From Lotus japonicus (taxonomy: Eukaryota; Streptophyta; Magnoliopsida; Fabales; Fabaceae): DNA of 64,000 bases. Below the pieces are notes generated by a model. It saw nothing but the letters and a program-made list of their open reading frames with translations, made no database searches and was not told the DNA's origin. Of this stretch, positions 31,794 to 43,809 are shown one piece after another (the stretch's first letter is position 1; each line of letters starts with the position of its first letter). The DNA lies in NCBI RefSeq assembly GCF_012489685.1, contig NC_080046.1:27968223-28032222 (forward strand), given 5' to 3'. Position numbers and translations under genes: made by a program.

Positions 31794-33166
31794 TGTAAAT
31801 AAGTAACACAAGAAAGGGGGGGTTTGAATTGTGTTCTTAAAAATTACTTGTTAAAACTTTAGTTTATGAAAAGAAGATAAGTTCTTAAGAAAATTGTTCT
31901 GGTGACTTTTCAAAAACAGTTTAGTGCAGCGGAAGTAAGTAAATAAAGCAGAACGATCAGCACACAGGAATTTATACTGGTTCACCCTAAACGATTGGGC
32001 TACGTCCAGTACTTGGCCACCACCAAGATTTTCACTAGCAAGTATCAAGGACTTCTCCAATACAAGTATTAGACAGGACTTCTCCAAGTATTATCACGGA
32101 CTTCTCCAAGTACTGTACAGGACTCCTCCTAGTATTATCACGGACTTCTCCAAGTATTGTACAGGACTCCTCCTACAATCAACAAGATTGTTTGGCTCTA
32201 CAAGAAATCTCTTCTCAAAAGAGTTGGTGTAGACAATTTATGGCACTGGAACTCTCAAGTGTTTTGGGTTCTGAAAGGACGTTGGAACACACAAGAGTTC
32301 AGAATCTAAGAGAGAAGTAAGAGAAGAGGTTTGACTCTTTTAAGGTTTGGTATTCTCTCTTGATTTAGCAGAGGTATGAGATCGGATTTGACTCTTAGGA
32401 AATCTGCTGTGAGCTTTTAATGCTTTGAAGAATGTTTGGAGTAACTGCTCTGAGTTCTTTCTTTTCTTGCAATAAATTTTTCTCTTCTATATTTCTTCAA
32501 TCTTCAGATATGTCCTTTATATATGATCTTGCTAGTTGTGTAGCCGTTGAGACACAAAATCTGGCCGTTGTTTGTAGCCGTTGTGAGTGTCATCTAACCA
32601 TTGATTCAAATCTCCGGTTGGTAGCTTCATTAAATGCATGCTGCTGTTCAAAGCTATCCTTTAGCCAAAAAGGTGTACTTTGTCAGCTAGTAGGTGGTGA
32701 TAGCTTTGGGCTACTTTGCAGAAGAGAGACATTTTGGAAAAGTGATGTTGACGTGTTGTCCTTTTTCCTCTTCATTGGTCATCGAGACTTCTCTCTTCAA
32801 AGGTAAATCAGTTTGCACGTGACCAGATTAGTTTCCTTCTGACTAAAGCATGGGGCAAATAGTTGAGATACAATTTTGACTTTCCCGCTCAAAGGCTTCT
32901 TCTGAAATTCTGAGGTATGAGGTGGCATGAAACGATACAGAATAAGTGTCTTCCTTGTTTACTGGACGATGCGGTCATATCTTGCGTAAACTTCTTTTTC
33001 CTTATAAGGCTTAGACATATTCGTTGAAGCATGCGACCTTATAATATATATTTCCTGAAAAATGTCATTAACAACTGGAATTAGATTTTAGTAGAGAAAA
33101 GTATTTATAAAAATTGTTAGGATCAAAATAAGATTGAAACACGTTGTAACACGTTTGAACTTAACA
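31794..33166 (-). repeat. 3' LTR of element I (about 1373 bp)
   Basis: Starts on the element strand with TGTTAAGTTC at 33166, next to the polypurine tract. The far end is inferred at a TG/CA dinucleotide near 31794 since no partner LTR is present. At 32040-32176 it has tandem repeats of about 25 bp built on GGACTTCTCCAAGTATT. Confidence 0.65.
32040..32176 (-). repeat. Short tandem repeats within the LTR of element I
   Basis: At least five imperfect copies of a unit around GGACTTCTCCAAGTA alternating with ACAGGACTCCTCCTA, spaced about 22-27 bp. Confidence 0.8.
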
Positions 33167-33576
33167 ATCTCCCCCTTTTTGATAATGACAATTTTTATTG
33201 AAAAGGATAATGATCAAGAGTAAAAAGAATTTATGCTCCCCCTAAATTGGGTAAGATAAAAGTTTTTAAAAAAAACTTATTCAAATCATATTACTCCCCC
33301 TGAGTTGTATAAAACTTTGGTGTTAGGTTAAGGAAACAACCTTGAACTTGATCTTAAACTTTTCTATAATTCCTAATTCCTATTTTCTCCCCCTTTGGCA
33401 TTATTAAAAAGAAAGGGAAAAGAAATTAGTAGAAAGGTATAATATGCATAGTAAACATGGCAAACGTTAGTTATAAAACGATAAGCATGATGGAACGATA
33501 AAATATGCATAATCAGTGAAAAATTGTCTGAAAACATAAAAGTAAATGCGAATTGTTCAGGATAGAGAGTTGGCCA
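33167..33576 (-). other. 3' untranslated region and polypurine tract of element I
   Basis: Noncoding. Plus-strand ATCTCCCCCTTTTTGATAATG against the LTR is the complement of the polypurine tract, and similar purine tracts recur near 33230, 33290 and 33385. No ORF on either strand. Confidence 0.7.
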
Positions 33577-35958
33577 TTAGCCAAAGCGTGTCAGCAGCTG
33601 ATCGATTTTCTGGGCAAGAGTCATGAACTGCTGGTTGATGTGGTCACGGTGGTCTTCAAAGTCTTCTCTGGTGACAAATTGAGTCGCCAAGACTTGAGCA
33701 CTTGAGCTTCCACTTTCAGTCTTGAAATCAGCTTGAAGTCCCTCAGATTCATCTTCTTCTTTTCCATCAGCAGAGCTGTTCAGTTGTGACTCTGTATCAT
33801 CTGCTTCTTCAAGCATCTTCTCCTTTCCTTTTTCAGTGTTGGCTTTCTCAGAATGAGAAACAACTTCAGGAATGTGAGTGGGTAGGAGTACAAACACCCA
33901 AGTTCCAAATTTCAGTGAGAGCGCGGAGGTCCGATTCATGAGAGAATATGGCAGAGTACCAACATATCCCTCAGAGACACTCAATTTCCAGAACTCTGGA
34001 TCAGGAACTTTGCAAGCGTGAAGTTGGAACAAGTAGTTGTCACCCTCTTGTCGTTTCCATGTAGCGGTGAGCTGATTGCTTGAAGACTTGTCAATCTTTC
34101 TTGCCAGAAGGTTCAGGTAGCTTTTGAACGATCCCTTGGTAGTCCTCAAGGTGCGTCTGCGTTGGATAGCAGAGGACACTAGCGTCTGAAGGCGCCTCTT
34201 TCTTGCTTGAGAAAAATAGAGAACAGTACCGGATCTGCTTGCCTTCTTCGTGCTTGCTTTCGTGAACGGTTTGAGAGTAGAAGTCATATGCTCATCGGCA
34301 ATCAATGACTTAGGCAAAGATTGAACAAGTTGGAATGCAGAGGCATTCTCTTGTGCAACGGCAGTTTGGTCAGTGATGAAAGCAGTGTTCATGGTAGAGT
34401 TTGGTTGAGATGTGAGTGGTTCATTTGTTGTTTCAGTCAAGGGTTCATTGAGGTTTGTGTTTGGTGGGAGTTTTGGCAATGGTTCAGTGTGGTGTTGTGA
34501 ATGTGTTGGAGAGGAGTGTGGTGTTTGAGTGTTGTCAACAAACAGTGAATCCAGAAATTCTTTGTTGGACATTTCAGAAGGAATTTCTTGATAAGGTAAG
34601 AGAGAGTTTGCTAACCTTGTGTGAAGAACAATGTCCTCATCAAAGACGGGCTCCTCAGGTTCAGCAGAGAAAATCTTCCTTTTCTGACATGCAGGTTGTG
34701 GTTCAACAGTAACTTGAGATTCTTCAAATTGCTTCCTCAATCTCTTTAGCTTTTTGGGTTCAGCATTCTTGACAGGCGGAGAACCTTTTCCTGATCTGGT
34801 TCTTGAAGCGATGGGGTTGGTTTGAGAATGCAATGGTTCACCACACTTCACAATCTTGATTCGAACAGACTGTTCTTCCTCGTCCTCAGGGAACGGTGCG
34901 ATGCGGAGAGCTGCAGGAACGGTTCTCTTGGACGGTTCCTTCTTTGACACATCGGACAGTTCTGTCAGATTTTTCTTCCTTGTCTGGACAGTCTGTTCAT
35001 CAGATACCTTTTCTTTTCCTCTGGTGTTTTTCCTTGTTCTGGGCAAGTATTCTTCAGGAACATCAGAGGCATCAAAGGGAATGTTCATTTTGCTCACATC
35101 TCCCAGTCTGATCGGTGAAGGAAAGATCACATCTTCATTCAAGCGATCCTTTGATTCCAGAAACTCTTTGATAACACCTTTCTTTTCGAAAATAACGGTC
35201 AGCAGCGAGCCAAAAGGAAGGTATCCTTGGCTTTTCTCCAGATAGTTGATCAAGTAGTTCCACATCAAGTGTGCAGGGTTAATTTTCACTCTTTTCAAGA
35301 TCTTGTACAATGCGTACCTTGCATGCGCATTTACATAATTTCTTGCACCATCCTTTGGTAAGACAACCTTGCTAATCACAGCATTGTTGAACTTTACATC
35401 ATCAATGAGATTGCCCACTTCCATAGTCAGTGGTTCCTCTTGGTTCTTCCAAATGCACTTCCAGTCATTAACTTTCGCAAACCAATTTGGGGAATATTTT
35501 TCACCAACTTCCAACTTCACATTCAGTGCTTCAGCCATGTCGTTGAGAGTCACTGAGATGATCTTGTCATTTACTTTGGACTTAATGACTTGTCTGTGAT
35601 TTATCACAACGGCACAGTCATAAAATTCCTTTACCAAAGGCACATACACTTCGCGCTGAGCCATGGTGTACACCGTCTCCCAGTCCTGATGAAGTAAGTC
35701 TGCAAGCCCAGCCATCTTCACGAAGGCAAACACCTTCAGATCAAAGTACCTTGGGGACACAAGAGAGTTGTCACCCAGTTTCTCAGTTTTCACGGCTCCA
35801 ACCTCCTTGAGTTTAACAGAGCGTTGGCGGTTGATCCTCTCTGATCTCCTCTGGATGATCTCCATTTCTTCAGCAGAGTAAGGTGTTTTACCACCTTTCT
35901 TGGATGGGGCCTTAGATTTGGAAGGGGCTTTGGAAGAGGTAGCAAGAACTCCGGCCAT
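33577..35958 (-). CDS. ORF3 accessory protein of element I, intact (793 aa)
   Basis: Third ORF in the position of the so-called env-like gene of SIRE/Maximus elements, starting at the ATG at 35958, about 500 bp after the pol stop. Lys/Ser-rich basic N-terminus, then a globular part of roughly 220 residues (YFDLKVFAFVKMAGLADLLHQ to YLPFGSLLTVIFEKKGVIKEFL) that parallels the ORF3 core of F, G and J (PF20167-like as I recall that family). A long low-complexity segment with basic clusters such as KKLKRLRK follows, and a possible coiled coil at the end (FEDHRDHINQQFMTLAQKIDQLL). I see no signal peptide, transmembrane helix or fusion-like segment, so the sequence does not support an envelope role. 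Function unknown. Confidence 0.82.
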   Translation of the reverse strand: MAGVLATSSKAPSKSKAPSKKGGKTPYSAEEMEIIQRRSERINRQRSVKLKEVGAVKTEKLGDNSLVSPRYFDLKVFAFVKMAGLADLLHQDWETVYTMAQREVYVPLVKEFYDCAVVINHRQVIKSKVNDKIISVTLNDMAEALNVKLEVGEKYSPNWFAKVNDWKCIWKNQEEPLTMEVGNLIDDVKFNNAVISKVVLPKDGARNYVNAHARYALYKILKRVKINPAHLMWNYLINYLEKSQGYLPFGSLLTVIFEKKGVIKEFLESKDRLNEDVIFPSPIRLGDVSKMNIPFDASDVPEEYLPRTRKNTRGKEKVSDEQTVQTRKKNLTELSDVSKKEPSKRTVPAALRIAPFPEDEEEQSVRIKIVKCGEPLHSQTNPIASRTRSGKGSPPVKNAEPKKLKRLRKQFEESQVTVEPQPACQKRKIFSAEPEEPVFDEDIVLHTRLANSLLPYQEIPSEMSNKEFLDSLFVDNTQTPHSSPTHSQHHTEPLPKLPPNTNLNEPLTETTNEPLTSQPNSTMNTAFITDQTAVAQENASAFQLVQSLPKSLIADEHMTSTLKPFTKASTKKASRSGTVLYFSQARKRRLQTLVSSAIQRRRTLRTTKGSFKSYLNLLARKIDKSSSNQLTATWKRQEGDNYLFQLHACKVPDPEFWKLSVSEGYVGTLPYSLMNRTSALSLKFGTWVFVLLPTHIPEVVSHSEKANTEKGKEKMLEEADDTESQLNSSADGKEEDESEGLQADFKTESGSSSAQVLATQFVTREDFEDHRDHINQQFMTLAQKIDQLLTRFG

Positions 35959-36452
35959 TTGGGAATGAGAGGAAGTTTCAGAGAAGGCTTAGGGTTTCTT
36001 TACTTGGAAGAGAGAGAGAGAGTAAATGTCAAATGAAGTGAGGTGAAAGAGAGAGAAGGAAATCTTTTGGATATATTTGATTTGGAATAAGGAATGGCAG
36101 TTTTGGGTGGTGTGCAGATGGCGGTTTTCTTTTCATGAGAGGGAAACTATTAAACAATTGAGCAGTTGAGACCACGCGCGTTAAAAGTAAGAGAGATAAC
36201 TGCTTCGCATTTAATGTGATGAGACCTTTCAAAGTTCACTGTTGTAGCACGTGCAAGAGTAATGATGCATTGAACTAAACAATGTCTTTGCCAGCTGTTA
36301 ACCAAACGATATAGATTTCTTGAGAGCAACTTCATTGAACGGAGAGTTGTTGATCGATTTGATCTACTGGTTGAACAGTGAGGAGACAGAACAGTGCGGA
36401 TGTTCTTCGAAGAACGAAACCTGCAAAATAGAAACCTTTGTTTCCATACCTT
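35959..36452 (-). other. Intergenic spacer between pol and ORF3 of element I
   Basis: About 490 bp with a CT-rich (on the element strand) leader close to the ORF3 start, comparable with 53061-53502 in F. No gene seen. Confidence 0.6.
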
Positions 36453-37242
36453 TTATTGAGCAGAGTGCATATTTATCCTTGTTCTTAGATCTGAGAATCT
36501 GCCTTCTAAAAGAGGTTTCGTGAGTATGTCAGCAAGTTGATCTTCTGTGTGTATATGAGATATATCAATGTTTCCCTTTGCCACAAGATCTCTAATGAAA
36601 TGATGTTTGATCTCAATGTGCTTTGTTCTTGAATGCTGAACTGGATTCTTGGCAATATTGATGGCACTTGTGTTATCACATAAAAGAGGTATCTTGTTTT
36701 CATGAATGTTGTAATCCTCAAGTTGATGCTTTATCCATAGGAGTTGTGTACAACAAGAACTTGCTGCCACATATTCAGCTTCAGCAGTGGATAAGGAAAT
36801 AGTGCTTTGACGTTTACTTGTCCAGGATACTAAACAGTTTCCCAGAAAGTGACATCCTCCACTAGTGCTTTTCCGTTCAACTCGATCACCAGCATAATCC
36901 GCATCACAAAATCCTTTCAACCTGAAATCTTCACCTTTCTCATATAATAGACCAAGATTAGCAGTACCAATTAAATATCTAAAGATTCGCTTAACAGCAC
37001 TAAGATGAGATTGCTGGGGGTTTACCTGAAACCTTGCACATAGACAAACACTAAACATTATGTCTGGTCTGCTGGACGTTAAATAAAGAAGTGAACCAAT
37101 CATCCCTCTGTACGATGTTGGGTCAACTGGTGAGCTTTCATCACTTTTGTCCAGAACAGTGTTGGGATACATAGGAGTACTCATCTCATTTGACTTGTGC
37201 ATGTTGTATTTCTTGAGCATATCCTTTATGTACTTGGACTGA
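36453..37242 (-). pseudogene. pol: Pol C-terminus of element I (RNase H), separated by the solo LTR
   Basis: Carries the end of the reverse transcriptase ([34 protein letters not shown]) and the copia RNase H with [17 protein letters not shown] and LSTAEAEYVAASSC, to the pol stop at 36453. It continues exactly from the 41366-42527 fragment once the LTR and one copy of the ACTGA duplication are discounted. Confidence 0.88.
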
Positions 37243-37731
37243 TGTAACACCCCGATTTCGGTGGCGTCACTTTAGTAACCAAAATAAACTTAATGCGGAA
37301 AAACGTGGATATTTTTTTTTTTCGATAATAACTAAGACAAGACTGAATTAAATAAAACCCAACAATAACAATAATCAGAACTAATATACAATATATAAAC
37401 AGCCCCCGCTGTAGTAGTAACCTCGTCATGAGTAAACCTCCAGTGACGGGAAGAAAAGTGTAACGCCCGAAGGCAATATATACAAACCAAAAGAAAAGGG
37501 TGAAGTGCCCGCAACACCATCCCTCAAAACTGAGAATCAGCTGACCCAATGGCCTGAAAATAAGACCTCCTAAGTCCAACCAACTCTCTGTGATTCCCGT
37601 AAGGAAACCACACAAAAAGCTATAGGCGGATCTACCCTGTCCCCTAAGTAACAAATGAAGCAAGACTGTCAGAGCTAAAACTCTACTCCTACACTAATCC
37701 TAACTCGAGGAGCTCATACCAACACTCAAAA

Positions 37732-38211
37732 CTATGTGCTAGCATGATCGTCGTCTGAATCAGAATCCAGAACGACCAAGTCTACTAACCCTATCCGTCC
37801 TCCCCTCGCAACCGCAGTACGCTCCGATGCTGGACTCACGGGCTTAGGGCCCGAACCCTGATCATCGATGATCGCAACAGAGGGTGCACTAGACCCTGCC
37901 GAAGGCACTCCCACTGGAATCTCCTCTGAGGGATCCTCCTCCTCTGAAGATGACGGTGGCGGCGGTGGTCCTCCGAATCCTGGTCCGCAGTGAACGCCCG
38001 GTGGCAAGTTGAAGCTGATAGAGCATCGCCTCAACACTCCTGACCTCAAGAGTCCTCCACTGTCCACGTGGTCCTCCATGATGCGCCCCGAATACGTCGC
38101 TCGATGGCTCGCGGGGTCAACCACCCACGACCAGGGGTCGTCCTGATCGATCATCTCATACCTAATCCCCCCCGAAGGGTGGACCATGGTGAACCAATCC
38201 GCAATATTCAT
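37732..38211 (-). CDS. LTR-encoded protein of unknown function, type 2 (159 aa)
   Basis: Homologue of the C LTR ORF at 21747-22415, lying in a solo LTR. The ATG at 38211 follows TTTTGTCAG directly, and similarity between the two subfamilies begins at this Met. Conserved blocks in order: IADWF, HPSGGIRYE, HRATY, RIMED, SGVLRR, LPPGVHCGPG. A Pro/Ser stretch (PPPPPSSSEEEDPSEE) and a short acidic tail (VLDSDSDDDHAST) follow; the middle variable part is about 60 residues shorter than in C. The frame extends upstream to 38424 but nothing there is conserved. Function unrecognised. Confidence 0.72.
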   Translation of the reverse strand: MNIADWFTMVHPSGGIRYEMIDQDDPWSWVVDPASHRATYSGRIMEDHVDSGGLLRSGVLRRCSISFNLPPGVHCGPGFGGPPPPPSSSEEEDPSEEIPVGVPSAGSSAPSVAIIDDQGSGPKPVSPASERTAVARGGRIGLVDLVVLDSDSDDDHAST

Positions 38212-38929
38212 CTGACAAAAGGCGTTGTCCGCCAAAACACACACAGAAGACGCGAGGGTCAACTCTAAAGAACTATGTAGATAATAAACCCAATAGGTAC
38301 AAATAATAAATAGCCACTTAGGCTTATAACTAGAGATGTCATTCCTAGGGTTGCATGTTCCATATCGAACGTAAAGGACAACAATAACAAATAGCATGTT
38401 CCAAATAGGATTGACAAATAACAATCACACTCGACGACTAAATTAGTATGTATGTTGCATGATATGCAATGCAGGTTAACCCAGTCAACCAATATGCATT
38501 CCGGAACGGATGGACATCATCGGATCAGCCCTTCACCAGCCACGGTGGTGCCATTTCGGCCCGTGATGCCTCTTACTCCAACATCATCATGTAGCCAGAT
38601 CAGCATAAAACCCGAAGGCCTGCCATTTCGGTCTGCTACTAAGAGTCACCTAGCAGCGCTCTTACGCGGAAATCCTGGTCTTATAACCAATTTTGGAATC
38701 CGCCGTGGTCCGGTATCTCGCCGTGTTTAAACCACTTAATGAGTGCATGCAATGCAGTGATTAGCCAAACAACGTCTCCGACCTCACTCGACACGTCGCC
38801 ACGTGTTCTAGCTAAATTAATGTCTCTAAAAGCTTACCCTAAGGTAAAGTCGATTCTGCGACAAAATACAATAATCATTAAACGAGTGCAACCACTCACG
38901 ATGACTCTTCGGGTCATCAATACTCTCAC

Positions 38930-39065
38930 GAAGTCTCACGCTTCAGTGAAGTTTCATGCTCTCACAAGGTCTCACGCCTCAGTGGAGTTCCATGCTTTCC
39001 ACAAGGTCTCACGCCTCAGTGGAGTATCCCGCATTCACAAGGTCTCACGCCTCAGTGAAGCTCCT
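38930..39065 (-). repeat. Tandem repeats in the solo LTR
   Basis: Four imperfect units carrying CACAAGGTCTCACGCCTCAG at spacings of about 30-40 bp. They lie where B has the 44-bp array and C the hairpin array, judging by the common flank that in B and here ends in TTTTGTCGC followed by an AATCGAC block. Confidence 0.75.
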
Positions 39066-41365
39066 CGGCTCATCTCTTGGATGGCTAACAAACTGCTCAA
39101 CGAGCGAAGGAGTACCAACATACTCAGAACTTACCAACTCCTCAACACTTGGATCCGACGACACTCCTCGTTTTCCCAAAACTATGATTTGACTTCCAAT
39201 GCCTTCCTTCGAGGTTGTTATCATTACTTAAAGATTTTGAGGTTATTTAAGGTCTTATGAATTTTCTTTATAAAATAGATTCCATTTTGTCTTATCGCAG
39301 GTCTTATACATTTGCAGGATCTCCCAATCCCAAGTCGCTTCCAGAGGATATCTCGATCCACTAAACAAAATTAAGGCCCGAACCTCGTTCGTCCTATCAA
39401 ACTTTCTCAAAACTCTCAAAATAAAATCGGCATGACCTGCCCGCTATTCTCACCATTCAGAATCTCAGATTCCAGTACAGAGCATATTTAAATCATCACA
39501 ATCAACAACATGTCATATATCAATAAATCGCATCATAAACACTTAGCACTTAGCATATAAAGCATGCACCACACATCCTAGATTACCCACATAGCACATA
39601 GCATGTAAGACAATCTCAAAAACATTCAGTAGATGAATCATCTACATTGTCAGCCGAAGCCTCAGAAAACATTTTCCAATCACACACAATTCCAGTGCAT
39701 AAACAGTAAACAATGTCGAAACATCGACCCTAAGCATTAACTAGAGATTCAGTGAGAAGCCCTCACCTGAAGGTTCTCCAGTATGATCGTCAAGCGCTTC
39801 CTCGCACTCAAAGTGTTGTTCCTCAGAGAAATCCTCAAAAGCACCTTTACAACAAAATCACAGAATACTATAAGAATCTATCGATACTTACTAAGGTTAC
39901 TCGAAGTAATGTATACTCTAAGGTACGATAATCTAGCGCGAAAGGACAAGTTTTCGGAAAAGGAAATTTTCCTCCTCCCCCCTATAGGGCTCGGCCACTT
40001 TGGTTAATTATGGGGCTCGATTTTTCTTCGATCAAACTTGGTTCCTATGCTTTCATAAGCCGTAACTAAGGGTATTCTGAACTCGGAAAAATTATCGGAT
40101 CAAAAACTGTCGCAGGGGTATTTTGGTCATGATTTTTAACTTAGGATTTTCAAAACTGAAATCCCAAAAATAAAATTTTGCAGGGACGTCACCAACGACG
40201 TTTATGACAACTAATCCTACTAGCACTAAGCTAAGGCGATAGTTTTCAGCCTAAAGGTTGAAGCTTTACACCAAAATCTCCAAAAATGGGTATTTTAGGT
40301 TCAAATTGATTCCGGCGGAATTCCGGCGACACAACGGAAAAACTAACCCGGCAGAAGTGATCTTGGGCACATATAGAAGAGGTTTAGAATGAGAAATGAA
40401 AGATTCAGGATAGTTTTGCAAAAACCCATAAACTATCAGCTCAGAAAACTCTACAGAAAAGCTATGGAAAAAGCGATCAGAGGTAAGGATTAGCGACTAT
40501 ACCTCGAAACCTTGAAGCAGCAACTGATTGATCGACGATCAAGCAAGGATTGAACAAAATCTCTTCTCCTCCTCTCCTTAGCAAACTCGCGGCCTCCTTG
40601 GGAAGAAATGGGTAGTTTTTGTGTTTTTTTCTCATTTCTTGGCTATATATAGAGGTTGGAAATTCGCGGGAAAATGAAAGTTTCGCGAATCTGATTTTTT
40701 CCGGCGTCATTCTCCGTGAATTAATAGATATGTTTTGGCGAAAGAATTCCAAAACTAAGATGAGGTCTCCTTGTATTTTTGGCAACTAATGCATAGTCGG
40801 TATAAAACTATTTTACCCGATAAGTTGCTTTTTGCATCGAATGTCGGAATAGAAAACTTCCTTCGGAAGAAAGATTGAAATCATCAAGAGAAATGGGTGT
40901 ACGCGTGTAGAATATTCATTTGAAGCTCTGAATAGATAAAGTCTTCATTGTCGAGAAATTCTAGGGTTTCGAAATACCAGGGTTTCGGTTTCGGCAAACT
41001 TCCGATGATTGGAATCGGACGTTCGTAGATCCTAGAGTTTCGCCTCGAAACGATTTTGATATATGGAAAAAGAGAAGTTCTAACATTTCTCTGAAGATTT
41101 TTTGGAATTAACTGCCAGCGTGCCTAAAAGTGAAAATTAGCTATATACTAGGGTTTCTGACCTAGGTTTAAGCGTGTAACGATCGTGCTATAACTTTTAT
41201 CGATCATAATGCAATCCTTGAACTTTTCCTGAACTTTCTCCTTCATAAATATATTTCATTTAATAAACTTTCGTTCAGGTTTCCCTTCACATTACATCAG
41301 CCCTAATCGTGAATAAGAAGTTTATTCACTTAGCATAAACTTAAAAACTCGGGCCTTACAACTGA

Positions 41366-42527
41366 TGTATGAAGATCTTGTCTTTCTCTTGCTTGATTTG
41401 AAGTCCCAGAAAGAATTTCAGTTCTCCCATCATACTCATTTCAAATTCACTTTGCATGAGAGTAGAAAATTCTTTACACAGTTTATCGCTAGTTGCACCG
41501 AAGATGATATCATCAACATACAATTGTACAAGGATGTAGTCGTCCTTCAATTGCTTCCTGAAGAGGGTGTTGTCAATCTTTCCTCTTGAAAAACCATTCT
41601 TCATGAGAAAGTTGCTTAGACGATCATACCAAGCCCTTGGGGCTTGTTTTAAACCGTACAGAGCTTTCTTCAACCTGTACACGTAGTCTGGAGTGGTTGC
41701 TTCACATAGACTTCCTCTTCAATTACTCCGTTCAGAAAGGCGCTTTTGACATCCATTTGATATAGCTTGATGGAATGTTGACATGCAAAAGCTAGGAGTA
41801 TCCTTATTGCTTCAATTCTTGCAACTGGTGCGAACGTTTCAATGTAGTCAATTCCTTCTTGTTGGTTGTAACCTTGTGCTACTAGTCTCGCTTTGTTTCT
41901 AGTGACATTCCCATTTTCATCCATCTTGTTTCTGAAGACCCATTTAGTACCAATGATAGATTTTCCAGTTGGTCTTGGAACTAGGGTCCATACTTGACTT
42001 CTTTCAAATTGATTTAGTTCTTCTTGCATAGCCAGAATCCATCCTTCATCTTGTAGAGCCTCTTCAACGTTCTTTGGTTCAATCTCTGAGATGAATGCGC
42101 TGTTTGATTCTTCTCTGAATGCTGATCTGGTCTTTACTCTTTCTGATACACTTCCAATGATTTGCTCTGGTGGATGATCACTTCTGTACTTCCACTCCTT
42201 TGGAAGTGAGATTCCGCTTGAAGTCATGACTTGGTCGGACTGTTCAGGAATAGTACCAGGAGGTGACGGAGATTGATCTTCATGAACTGATTCTGATGGT
42301 TGAGCTCTTGTTGTGTCGTCATCTGCTTCATCATGATCTGATAGGTCTAGATTGAGAAAATCTCTTTCTAAACGATCAACGGCCTTGATTGAACTATCAT
42401 CGAACTTGACATTGATAGATTCTTCAACAACTTTTGTTCTTGAGTTGTAAACTCTATAGGCTTTGGAGTGAGAAGAATATCCAAGGAGAATTCCTTGATC
42501 AGACTTATTGTCAAATTTTCCGATGTT
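41366..42527 (-). pseudogene. pol: Pol middle part of element I (integrase end and reverse transcriptase)
   Basis: Open from 42527, where E cuts it, through the integrase-RT linker ([18 protein letters not shown]) into reverse transcriptase ([48 protein letters not shown]). Near 41690 a short deletion after YVKQP shifts the frame; the following frame carries [22 protein letters not shown] and the catalytic YVDDIIFG. The pol of I is thus dead through this frameshift as well as through the inserted LTR. Confidence 0.85.
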
Positions 42528-43737
42528 TGTAAGATCAAGTTTTGATCTAGTAGTACAACTCTATGTTTTGATGATTACAAGTTAACCTTTTGATATGAAC
42601 AATTGTGGTACTCTAACGTGTTTTTCTGAGTGTGCTATTTACAGGCTCTGACCTCAACTCAATCTCACACAAATCAGAAGCACTGTGTATAAAGAGCAAC
42701 CCAAGCAATGCTTTCGCATTCACCATGTTCAGTATGAACAGTGGAAAAGCTTCAGAAGTTCTGAAGTTATACAAACTCTGATGTGGACTCAGTCACTAGA
42801 AGCTCTGAAGATCCAGAAAGTCTGATAACCAAGAAACACTGAAGGCTCAGATATTCTGATGGTGTAGAAGACTCTGAAGATCCAGAAGCTGATTAGTGAA
42901 ATTCTGTTGTCCAGAAGCAAGATACTCTGAAGACCATGTTCTTCCCTCTGAGTTCAGAATCAGAAGAAACAATGGTCAGAGGATCTGGGCTTTCCCTCTG
43001 ACTCTAATCAACCGACTTCACAAGTTCCAATATGAAGTATTCCCCTGATCAGAAGTCTCCTAGGTTTAAAGGTCAAGTCGCTATCCAAGTACAAAAGCAA
43101 CTGTACCTTCCTGACGACCTACCTAACAGTCTCAGACACAGCAGAAGCTGGATTTTCCAGAACTGCCCTCCAACGGTAGCATTTTCCATGCAACGCTCAA
43201 CCCTAATCCTTGGAGTATATAAAGAGGCTGAAGACTGAAAGAAGCGGCTAGAAGCATTCACATACGAGCAAGACATATTCAAATTCTTCTAAGCTTTCTT
43301 TCATCTGAAATTCATTGAGTTTACTATTAGCTTTTTAGAAGCAAATCTCTTGTAAACAATTCTTTGATAAACAGTTTGTTTGGTTCCTTTAGGAGATCAA
43401 GGCTGATCGGATCCTAGAGAAGACTAAGAGAGTGAATCTTAGTGTGATCTAAGTCAGTGTAATTGTTAGTCACTTGTAGGTTTCAAGTGCAGTTGTAACT
43501 CTTACCTGATTAGTGGATTGCCTTCATTCTAAGAAGGAAGAAATCACCTTAACGGGTGGACTGGAGTAGCTTGAGTGATTTATCAAGTGAACCAGGATAA
43601 AATCCTTGTGTGCTTTTCTATCTCTTATCTTTAGCACTTAAGTTCTCGAAAGATTTGTCAAAATCTTTAAGGTGGAAGTTTTATACTGAAAACGTTATTC
43701 AAACCCCCCCCCCTTTCTACCGTTTTTCATACCTTCA
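42528..43737 (+). repeat. 5' LTR of element E (1210 bp)
   Basis: TGTAAGATCAAG to CATACCTTCA, followed by AT and TGGTATCAGAGC. TATA box at 43215-43222 in a GAGTATATAAAGAGGCTG context. Confidence 0.92.
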
Positions 43738-43809
43738 ATTGGTATCAGAGCGCAAGTTCTGATTACCACACCTAACAGTGTTCAGTGATCCGGGCCGGTG
43801 TGAAAAACA

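Larger units (their letters stand above)
37243..41360 (-). repeat. Solo type 2 gypsy LTR (4118 bp) with perfect target duplication
   Basis: Plus strand TGTAACACC to GGCCTTACA, flanked by ACTGA at 37238-37242 and 41361-41365, with no internal element sequence: a solo LTR left by LTR-LTR recombination. It has a TATA motif (CTATATATAG, 40643-40652), a potential donor (GAG|GTATAG at 40502), repeats at 38930-39065 and an intact LTR ORF. Its two ends resemble the type 1 LTRs of B and C, but the body is well diverged. Confidence 0.95.
31794..42527 (-). mobile_element. Element I: second SIRE/Maximus-type copia subfamily, 3' part, split by a solo LTR
   Basis: Minus-strand order: pol (42527-36453, interrupted by 37243-41365), intact ORF3 (35958-33577), polypurine tract and 3' LTR (33166-31794). 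The 5' part (LTR, gag, protease, integrase) is missing because E occupies the right side from 42528. Proteins are clearly homologous to those of F but well diverged, and its LTR is unrelated in most of its length. Confidence 0.85.

Noticed and set aside
33577..35958. Envelope glycoprotein in element I
   Set aside because: Position fits the env-like ORF of SIRE/Maximus, but there is no signal peptide, transmembrane helix or fusion-like segment to see.
42740..42780. Heat-shock elements in the copia LTRs (TTCAGAAGTTCTGAAG-like repeats)
   Set aside because: Spacing between GAA and TTC modules does not fit the heat-shock consensus; the TCAGAAG motif is spread through the whole LTR as simple repeat drift.
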